From the NCBI RefSeq assembly GCF_002086675.1, contig NZ_MVIF01000015.1, positions 1 through 64,000 on the forward strand: 64,000 nt of DNA, read 5' to 3'. Position numbers and translations under genes: made by a program. The first letter of the stretch is position 1, and each line of letters starts with the position of its first letter. Shown piece by piece: positions 39,992 through 46,130 of this stretch. The notes beneath the pieces are model-generated. The model ran no database searches, had not been told where the DNA came from, and saw nothing but the letters and a program-made list of their open reading frames with translations. Origin of the DNA: Mycobacterium persicum. GTDB taxonomy: Bacteria; Actinomycetota; Actinomycetes; Mycobacteriales; Mycobacteriaceae.

Positions 39992-40459
39992 TCAACATCC
40001 TGGCATCAGGCGAGTCGAAGGTCTGCGCATTTCGCTCATGCGCTTGCGGGCGCGGCGTCGCCAAGGCGGCCGGCGGCGCACCCACAGCCACCACGGCCCC
40101 TCCGGCGCCTTCTCGCGGTGATGCTCAATAGCCGGCCACCTTGTGACGATCCGCGTCAGCTGTGCCCAAGCCGACTGTTTGCCAACCTTGCCGTGCAAGT
40201 GGATAGCTTTGAGCTTGTGGGCTATCGCCAACTCGGCCTCTACTGGCCGCGTCCGTAGGTGCTTATCGTTGGTGATTACCACCCACCCGCGTTCGCCGAC
40301 AATCGGGATCCAGTCGGTGTCGAGGATGCCCGGCGGCAGCATGTCGCCGACGGGCGTGCGGCCGAACCGGGCGGTGTCTTTCCGCACAGCAACAAGCGCT
40401 GCCCCCACGCGAAGCAAGTTTTCGTCGACACCGTAGGTCACGTCGTCGAGTTGCAGCAT
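39992..40459 (-). CDS. VapC45-like PIN-domain toxin
   Basis: A 155-residue protein with a PIN-like ribonuclease fold. Acidic residues at the expected places include GVDENLL near residue 11, DTDWIP near 48 and VITNDKHLR near 62. The C-terminal part is very basic (WVRRRPPWRRRARKRM). It resembles VapC45 (Rv2019) in sequence and in being preceded by a DUF433 antitoxin. The start ATG 40459 is 9 bases after the antitoxin stop. The toxin frame is intact while the antitoxin is not. Confidence 0.75.
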   Translation of the reverse strand: MLQLDDVTYGVDENLLRVGAALVAVRKDTARFGRTPVGDMLPPGILDTDWIPIVGERGWVVITNDKHLRTRPVEAELAIAHKLKAIHLHGKVGKQSAWAQLTRIVTRWPAIEHHREKAPEGPWWLWVRRRPPWRRRARKRMSEMRRPSTRLMPGC

Positions 40460-40468
40460 TTCCCGGCT

Positions 40469-41171
40469 TTACGCTGCCAGCTTCGCGAGCTTGTACTTGT
40501 TGGTGTAGTCGATCGCGTCCTGCACCTGCCGCAGGCTTAGTCCGTAGTCGGCGGCCAGATCCTCGCGCCGCTCGCCGCTGAAGACCATTCGGGCGATCGT
40601 CACCGGCGACACACGCCGCCCAACAAACGTGGGCTGGCCGCTGTATCGGCTTGGGTTGATCACGATTTCGGGAAACCCTTTGTCGGCAGGAAGCTCAACG
40701 ATCACGGGCTCGCCAAGGTCATCCTGGCTGAGCGTCGCCGTCTCGGCGAGCCACCGCGCGTCACCAAGTAGGGCTTGGCCGGTGTGGATCGTCATTTCGA
40801 CGTCGTTAAGGCCGACGTCCTCGCCGGTCACCGTTAGGTCCCGCTCGTGGGTCGACAGGAAAGGGCGAAGGTGTGCCAGTGGGTACCGGAGGTTGAACTG
40901 TGCGCGTAGGCGCTCAATTGCCGCGCGCTGCCGCGCGATGGGTACCTTTCGCCGATCGCGGTATTCGGCGAGCATGCGAGTCTCGTGCGAACTCCCCCCA
41001 GGTGACCCAGGCCGTGTCTCGGGGCATGACGCGCAGGATCGGCGGGTGCTCTTTGCCGCCACGCTCGTAACCGTTGATCCAACGCTTCGCGGTGCCAGCT
41101 GGGAGCCCAATGAGCCGATCGACTTCGGCATACACGTAGACGTCTCGATCGAGCATCGAGGTGACCGACAT
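40469..41171 (-). pseudogene. VapB45-like DUF433 antitoxin gene with a frameshift
   Basis: The N-terminal part ([20 protein letters not shown] to WVTWGEF) is in one frame from ATG 41171, and the C-terminal part ([15 protein letters not shown] to KYKLAKLAA, with the DUF433 motif [12 protein letters not shown]) is in another. Both match consecutive parts of one protein like Rv2018. The 703-base span is one base over a multiple of three. The shift lies at about 40984-40999, next to a run of six G (minus strand). Restoring it gives about 233 residues. It may be a real mutation, a programmed shift or a sequencing error. Confidence 0.75.
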
Positions 41172-41555
41172 GGTTGAAAGCATGGCACAACGCTATCGGC
41201 GCTGGCCGACAGTTCCGTTGGCGAAGCCAAGATCGCTGTGGGCTGTCGGAGGCAGTGGGTGCGGAGGCAGCGATGGTCGTCGAACTCGCGGCTGGTGTTG
41301 CCCGCCGACCTTCAACCGGCGCGGCGCCGGCCACATCGCGTGGGGCTTACGATGATGTGCGATGGCGTGGCGGAGGTTCCTCCACCACGGCCACCTGGTC
41401 GATCAGGAAACCACCGCTGAATCGGTCAGGGTTCGCTCGGACCGAACCTAGTGTCCGCTCGGCGCGGTGGTGGCGGGTACCGGTGACGCTTCAGGGACAT
41501 CGTGGTGACACCGAGCACGAGATTCGAACGGATCGAACAGCATTCACGCTGGTCA
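41172..41555. other. Gene-free chromosomal flank left of the integrated element
   Basis: No gene supported. The last 25 bases before the attachment repeat (AACAGCATTCACGCTGGT region) resemble the bases preceding the right-hand repeat at 54450-54468, so similarity around the attachment site is longer than the identical core. Confidence 0.5.
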
Positions 41556-41604
41556 ACGTGGAGCCGATGACGGGAATCGAACCCGCGTATTCAGCTTGGG
41601 AAGC
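41556..41604. repeat. Left attachment-site repeat (attL), duplicated 3' part of tRNA-Gly
   Basis: These 49 bases are identical to 54469-54517. They correspond to the 3' part of the tRNA-Gly gene from the anticodon loop through the encoded CCA, plus 3 bases. After 41604 the sequence departs from the tRNA, so this copy has no 5' half. This is the expected product of site-specific integration into a tRNA 3' end. Confidence 0.92.
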
Positions 41605-41748
41605 CTTTTCTACGCCCGAACAGGTGAGCGAAAACCGCTGCTCGCGACGTTGCAGTGAGTGACGAAATAGCGCCTCTACCTGCGATTGCAGTATGGCTAA
41701 GGGCGCCGTAGGTACGATCCAGGTCCTGCCGCAGTACGGGCACGGTCG

Positions 41749-41768
41749 GGGGTACGGACGGGGTACGG
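41749..41768 (+). repeat. Left arm-type integrase-site repeat
   Basis: GGGGTACGGACGGGGTACGG is identical to 54405-54424 in the same orientation near the other end of the element. Internally it is two copies of GGGGTACGG. Weaker matches (CAGTACGGGC) lie just to its left. Lambda-type tyrosine integrases bind paired arm-type sites of this kind on both sides of the core. Confidence 0.7.
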
Positions 41769-41825
41769 GGGACACGGACGGCGACACGCCGAGTTGTGTC
41801 GGCGGTCCCTGGGAGAATGGCGTCT

Positions 41826-42794
41826 GTGAGCGCGGTATCCGACTTCCTGACGCAGTCATCCTTCTGGTGGGGCGGGCTCGCCGGGGCGGTCGTCACCGGA
41901 GTCATAGCGCCGCTCATTACGGCCCGGTCGGTGCGCGCCAGCGACAGGCGGAAGGCCGACCAAGAGGAGCGCATGGACGCTCTCAAGGCTGAGCGCGAGG
42001 ACTTGCGGTCCAACCGGCAGATCATTCGCGAGACAGCGACCGCCTTCAGTGAGGTCTGCTCATCAGTTTTCGAGAAGGCGATTGACACCAAGGGCATCTT
42101 CAACGCGGTCATCGACGCGGCGGCGACGATGCAGGGGTTGCCGGACAAGAAGGCATTGGACAAGGTCGAGTACGCCGTGGATCTCGTGGACGAAACTAAG
42201 CGGATCACCACGGCGTTCAATAACCTGCGCGTCGTCGCCCCGGTGCCCGTGCTGAGTGCGGCGAGCAAACTGAACGCGGCTGTGCTTGCGCTCATCAGTG
42301 CGACCACCATGCCCCTTGCCAAACCGCCACTTGTGGCGGAAGCAGGAAAAGCAATGGAGGACTTCACGAACGCGGTCCGCGCTGAGTTGGGGCTTGACCC
42401 GTACACCGCTGAGGATGCGGACACGGCACGCAAGAGCTACATGGAAACGCTCACCAAACAGATGAACGACTACATCAAGGAGACCCAAGAGGAGGCGCGT
42501 CGCTTCGGGTTTCTTGAACCTGGCGCGGTCCCAATCACCACCATCAAGGCCGGTGACCTGACGGAAGAACATGTCGGCAAGTTCGTGGGGTGCCACGATC
42601 CGGGATCGGGCTTCAACTACGGCGCGAAGATTCTGAAGGTCATCCGCAACGAGGAGCACCGCAACCCGGGCATGCTCGTGCGCATACAACACCCGCCAAT
42701 CCCTGGCGGGAAGCCAGCCCATCAAGAACGCATGCGGCTCAGGTTCGATCAAGAGATTCAACTAGTCGAACTACCGGACCCGAAGGCGTCCTAG
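41826..42794 (+). CDS. Membrane-anchored helical protein of unknown function (element cargo)
   Basis: A 322-residue protein starting at GTG 41826, with GGGAG 10 bases upstream (alternative ATG 41817). One N-terminal transmembrane helix (WWGGLAGAVVTGVIAPLI) is followed by a charged helical region with coiled-coil character (DRRKADQEERMDALKAEREDL) and a C-terminal beta-rich domain (FVGCHDPGSGFNYGAKIL). It is the gene nearest the left end, on its own strand. No family is recognised. A role in immunity or superinfection exclusion is possible from position only. Confidence 0.75.
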   Translation: MSAVSDFLTQSSFWWGGLAGAVVTGVIAPLITARSVRASDRRKADQEERMDALKAEREDLRSNRQIIRETATAFSEVCSSVFEKAIDTKGIFNAVIDAAATMQGLPDKKALDKVEYAVDLVDETKRITTAFNNLRVVAPVPVLSAASKLNAAVLALISATTMPLAKPPLVAEAGKAMEDFTNAVRAELGLDPYTAEDADTARKSYMETLTKQMNDYIKETQEEARRFGFLEPGAVPITTIKAGDLTEEHVGKFVGCHDPGSGFNYGAKILKVIRNEEHRNPGMLVRIQHPPIPGGKPAHQERMRLRFDQEIQLVELPDPKAS

Positions 42795-42797
42795 TAG

Positions 42798-42920
42798 CTA
42801 CTTGCGCTTGGTCGCCTTACCGCGCTTCGCAGCCGCGCGACCAACTTTCGTATTCTTGTTCTTCGTCCGCGCGGCCTTGGCGAACTTCGCGCGGGCTGCC
42901 GTCTGCTTCTTGATGGCCAT
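42798..42920 (-). CDS. 40-residue Lys/Arg/Ala-rich protein in the capsid operon
   Basis: ATG 42920 to TAG 42798. About 40 percent of the residues are Lys or Arg (MAIKKQTAARAKFAKAAR at the start, GKATKRK at the end), with no acidic residues. Its start overlaps the stop of the upstream gene by one base (TAATG), and AGGA lies 8 bases ahead of the start. The composition resembles histone tails or packaging peptides. The function is unknown; DNA binding or charge neutralisation in a small capsid is a guess. Confidence 0.6.
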   Translation of the reverse strand: MAIKKQTAARAKFAKAARTKNKNTKVGRAAAKRGKATKRK

Positions 42921-43222
42921 TACGCAGTCCTGTCTCCCGGATAGCCCTTTACCTCGTCGCGCGGTCTGCGGTGCTGCCGGGGCCGACCGACACCGCTGGA
43001 TGGCGGATCAACGCGCGGCGCACGTCCGGTGTACTTGCCGCCTTCGCTTGGTGGCCGGCCATTGAGGTGTGGCGCGACTGGCCCTGGACCCCAGGAAAAC
43101 TCGGTACTGAGGTCACCGGCCTGTTCGCACGCAAGCTGAAGAGGATTCCGGGGCCCGCAACGTGGTGGCGCTGGCGGCGGTGGATCGCGGTATGGCTCTG
43201 GGTTGCGTAGGAAACGACCCAT
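42920..43222 (-). CDS. 100-residue proline-rich protein in the capsid operon
   Basis: ATG 43222 lies 2 bases after the capsid stop, and its stop overlaps the next start by one base. The protein is rich in Pro, Arg and Gly (PEPYRDPPPPAPP near the start) and probably largely disordered. No family is recognised. The tight spacing on both sides is the main evidence. A plus-strand frame at 42971-43210 competes for the same DNA but has no such context. Confidence 0.55.
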   Translation of the reverse strand: MGRFLRNPEPYRDPPPPAPPRCGPRNPLQLACEQAGDLSTEFSWGPGPVAPHLNGRPPSEGGKYTGRAPRVDPPSSGVGRPRQHRRPRDEVKGYPGDRTA

Positions 43223-43224
43223 GG

Positions 43225-44340
43225 TTACGTCTCAATCGTCGGCGGGGTGTAGTTGAGGTTGGCGGTGATCTGCGCGACGACCGCTGCGCCTCGGTGCCGA
43301 GTGCCGGTCCCGAACCCACGAGCAAAGAAGCTTTCTTGGATCGGGTACGGGCCACGCCCAGGAATATGGCGCAGGCCTTGATAAGCCGTATTGACGTGCT
43401 CGCGGAAGCCGACCGGGTTGCTGTCGCTGTTCGGCCCGCCAGTAGCGATGACGACGGCGTAATACCGAGGCATATAGTTGGACTTGATGATGAGGGTGTT
43501 GTTGTAGGAGCCCCACACCTGTAGTCCGTTGTACTCGGCGTTGGGGATGGGGCCGTGTATCTCTTCGTTTGAGATCCACGCGGGCATCAGCGCGCTCGGG
43601 ATGAAGTCGTACTTGGGGACTGTGGCACCTCCGTAGTCCACACCCGCCTTCCAGGCCGCGATGCTTGACGCCTCAAAGTCGATGGGATTGACGATCAACA
43701 CCAGCTGCGAGCCATTCAGCAATCCGTAGCCGTGCTCAGTGACATGCTTGATCATGTTTTCGACGTCAAGGGCATCGAGAACTGTTGACCCGGTGGTGAG
43801 GTAGTGCTTGTGATCCCCCGCGAACGTGGTTCCGAGATACGGCGGAGGCACCATGCCGTCGCCGTTCCAAAGCCCGTAGCAAGTATGCCCCCATTCGTTG
43901 AGCTGGGTTGTCGGGTCGAGCAGCCGACGCAGGACTGTGCCGGTTGTGAGCTTGTTGTCGGCTTCGAGTACACGCGTGACCTGCGCGGTGATCTGCTCTG
44001 CGGTGGCTTCGCGGAGGAACTTCCACGTTGCGCGCAAGGCGATGTCGTAGTCATGAAACGCATAACCAAGGCGTAAAACATCACTCGGCGGTCGGATCGC
44101 TCGCGGCACACCGTGTTCCGTGGCGAGTTCGAATGAATCACTCGAAATGCTCTGCGGGATTGCGTCGGCGACATTGACCGTCTTGTAGCTGAGAATGTCG
44201 GTGACGCTCTTGCGCTCTTTGTTCCAGAGTTCGAGCACATCTTGAATCTCAGCCCAGACTTCGTTGAGGTCAACGCCGTCTGCTGTCTGATTGACCAATA
44301 CGTCTCCGTGCGTGGAGACCCCGCCCTTACCGCCAGCCAT
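43225..44340 (-). CDS. Phage major capsid protein (HK97-fold, actinophage type)
   Basis: A 371-residue protein resembling actinobacteriophage major capsid proteins: a helical N-terminus, the segment WKFLREATAEQITAQVTRVLEADNKL (E-loop/spine region), LVLIVNP, a C-terminal VGFREH and RGFGTGTRHRGAAVVAQIT, the usual end of these capsids. There is no obvious N-terminal protease-cleaved delta domain and no protease gene nearby. GCGAGG lies 6 bases before ATG 44340. It heads a three-gene operon with two tiny downstream genes. It is the only structural gene recognised in the element. Confidence 0.82.
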   Translation of the reverse strand: MAGGKGGVSTHGDVLVNQTADGVDLNEVWAEIQDVLELWNKERKSVTDILSYKTVNVADAIPQSISSDSFELATEHGVPRAIRPPSDVLRLGYAFHDYDIALRATWKFLREATAEQITAQVTRVLEADNKLTTGTVLRRLLDPTTQLNEWGHTCYGLWNGDGMVPPPYLGTTFAGDHKHYLTTGSTVLDALDVENMIKHVTEHGYGLLNGSQLVLIVNPIDFEASSIAAWKAGVDYGGATVPKYDFIPSALMPAWISNEEIHGPIPNAEYNGLQVWGSYNNTLIIKSNYMPRYYAVVIATGGPNSDSNPVGFREHVNTAYQGLRHIPGRGPYPIQESFFARGFGTGTRHRGAAVVAQITANLNYTPPTIET

Positions 44341-44500
44341 GTTAAACCTCGCTTGTTTAGTGCTTACGAGGAACCCTACGCCTGAAATAGACAGGCGCGC
44401 TTAGCCGTTAGCGGTCTATGGCGATACGTGGTGACACACGGTTGTCTAGGGCGGGGAGCGGTTAAACGGCGTAGCCTCGAAACAACACAGGAGGCTACAC
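44341..44500. promoter_or_regulatory. Divergent promoter region between capsid operon and replication/early cluster
   Basis: These 160 bases separate the leftward capsid operon from the rightward cluster. GTTAAAC occurs at 44341-44347 and again near 44461, close to each start, a possible shared operator. The rightward gene has AGGAGG at 44489-44494. No certain -10/-35 elements are assigned. Confidence 0.45.
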
Positions 44501-44746
44501 ATGGCTAGAACGCCGAGCGCCCCGCCGCGTGGTGTGGAGTTGTCACGACTGCCCACCGTTCGTGGTCGAGAAGGCGCGCATGCATGGATTACGGAAACAC
44601 TCGGAGTTCCGCTGAAGTTGAACTTCGTGCGCGCTGCCGCAAGTCGCCGCGAGATACCGTGCCGTGAAATCGCTGGGGCGCTGATGTTCTCAACACAAGA
44701 CCTGTTCGATTGGGTCGTGTCTATTACGGAGAGGACCGCATCATGA
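44501..44746 (+). CDS. Small winged-helix excisionase-like DNA-binding protein
   Basis: An 81-residue protein. The core LNFVRAAASRREIPCREIAGALMFSTQDLFDWV follows the MerR/excisionase pattern (helix, R-x-I-P wing, F-S-x-x-D-L-x-x-W). Such proteins act as recombination directionality factors or repressors. The ribosome-binding site AGGAGG precedes the ATG by 6 bases. The stop overlaps the next gene start as ATGA. Facing the capsid operon, it may control the early/late switch. Confidence 0.65.
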   Translation: MARTPSAPPRGVELSRLPTVRGREGAHAWITETLGVPLKLNFVRAAASRREIPCREIAGALMFSTQDLFDWVVSITERTAS

Positions 44747-45447
44747 ATCGAGACGAACTGCGCGCCAAGTACGGCATGGATAACCCACCTGACCCCGACA
44801 ATCCGATAGCCAAGGCGGTGCTCGATGCCGAGCGCGTTACCGCTGGTGCCCATGGTCGCGACAACACACCGCTATTCGATCCCGGCTGGTCACCTGCCAT
44901 GTGGGAACGTGCAACCAATGCCATGGCCGAACTGCAGAACGGTCTGCGCGACAAAAGCATCAGCCTACTCAACTACGACGCTGTTGGGCTCACAGATGAC
45001 CTACCCGACGATGCGATGGTGGTGTGGGCTGTCGGCACCCGCCGTGCGCATTTGGGGCTGCCGCACGCCACCAACCACGCCACCCAACGAGTCGACTGGT
45101 TCACATCGATGGTGCAGTTCGCACAGGAAGTAGATGACTACTGGAAGTACGGCGGCGAGAACCCATGTTATGCAGCCGACTATGAGCTGCGCTGCACGAT
45201 CAACCTATCTGACACTTGCACCATGCCGCTGAGCCGTGACGTGAGCGACTACGGGGGCGGGACGACCCGCCTCATGCCCGTTCGCCGAGGCAGGTTCGTG
45301 TTGTTGTTCCGCTGCTGCCGTGCATGCGAAGCCCTGGCCGGCAAAACCGCTGATGTGAACTTCAAGATCAGCGTTCTGGAAGCTCAGGCGAAACTGCCGC
45401 CGGATGCTGTGATCGACCCCGGCTCTCCGATACCGCCCGTGCCCTAA
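44743..45447 (+). CDS. Unknown protein with paired cysteines, possible metal site
   Basis: A 234-residue protein. ATG 44743 overlaps the previous stop and has GAGAGGA upstream; the longer frame from 44710 is rejected. Cysteines in NPCYAADYELRC, SDTC and FRCCRACEAL could form a zinc site. No enzyme motif is recognised. Translational coupling to the excisionase-like gene is the clearest clue. Confidence 0.7.
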   Translation: MNRDELRAKYGMDNPPDPDNPIAKAVLDAERVTAGAHGRDNTPLFDPGWSPAMWERATNAMAELQNGLRDKSISLLNYDAVGLTDDLPDDAMVVWAVGTRRAHLGLPHATNHATQRVDWFTSMVQFAQEVDDYWKYGGENPCYAADYELRCTINLSDTCTMPLSRDVSDYGGGTTRLMPVRRGRFVLLFRCCRACEALAGKTADVNFKISVLEAQAKLPPDAVIDPGSPIPPVP

Positions 45448-45793
45448 GCGCGGCACCCGACTGCACTGACCTGCCATGATGCGCGACGACCAGGCAAATT
45501 GCGATTCACCACGTTTTGCACCCATAACCGGGTACCCGAGCGTTGGTACCGCCCCTCAGCGTTGGCGGCTAGGGGCTAATACGGCGGGTCGGATAACACA
45601 CATCGCGACGGGCGCTGACACAGCGCGGTCGCGGTATAGTCGGACTACCGGCCCGGTCGCGGGTCGTTGAGCGGCACGCCTTGGCGGGCGAACGTGCCGT
45701 TTCTAACAACCGAAGGGAACCGGCTGCACCACCCGGTGTAGGCCGAAAGTGTTGCGCGCCTTGGGCGTGCAACGGCCTGGAGGTTGTTTCTAG
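45448..45793. promoter_or_regulatory. 346-base leader with stem-loop before the second excisionase-like gene
   Basis: No gene is supported. TATAGT at 45635-45640 may be a -10 element. A strong stem-loop at 45741-45777 pairs GGCCG with CGGCC (outer) and TTGCGCGCC with GGCGTGCAA (inner, one mismatch). It ends just before the Shine-Dalgarno TGGAGG of the next gene. Another weak stem, GGCACG...CGTGCC, lies at about 45672-45697. Translational control is plausible. Confidence 0.5.
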
Positions 45794-46081
45794 ATGGACC
45801 CCCATGAGGTTCCGAAGTACAAGGGTGATCGGGGCATTGTCGAGTGCACCGTTGAGCTCGGTGTGCCCGCTGGCGCAGTAACCGAGCGCATGGCACATGT
45901 GGCTGTGATGCGTCGCGAGATCATACCCACGCGAATCGGCAACGCGAATTGGTTTTCTCGCCGTGATGTTGAGGAGTGGCTGCGCTCGCGCAAGCAGCCG
46001 GGACACTACCGCGCGGGCGAGAACCGAGTGCCGGAACATGTTGGTTTGCAGCCTGTTCCGGGCACCAAGGTTGCTCAGTAG
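45794..46081 (+). CDS. Second excisionase/MerR-like small DNA-binding protein
   Basis: A 95-residue protein with a C-terminal winged-helix motif: MRREIIPTRIGNANWFSRRDVEEWLRSRKQ, the usual excisionase layout. TGGAGG lies 10 bases before ATG 45794, directly after a stem-loop. It precedes the Prim-Pol gene by about 50 bases. One of the two such proteins is probably the recombination directionality factor, the other a regulator. Confidence 0.65.
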   Translation: MDPHEVPKYKGDRGIVECTVELGVPAGAVTERMAHVAVMRREIIPTRIGNANWFSRRDVEEWLRSRKQPGHYRAGENRVPEHVGLQPVPGTKVAQ

Positions 46082-46130
46082 AAATGCGCCACCCCCGGAT
46101 TGGCGGGCCGGGGGCGACTACCCGAATCAG

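Noticed and set aside
41174..41662. Plus-strand open frame across the left attachment repeat
   Set aside because: It translates the tRNA remnant and has no ribosome-binding site or family; a chance frame.
42971..43210. Plus-strand 79-codon Trp-rich frame
   Set aside because: It overlaps the minus-strand 100-residue gene, which is tightly coupled to the capsid gene on one side and the 40-residue gene on the other. The plus frame has no operon context or clear ribosome-binding site.
45610..45640. Sigma-70-type promoter CTGACA ... TATAGT
   Set aside because: The spacing is only 14 bases and the -35 is weak, so I mention TATAGT only as a possible -10.
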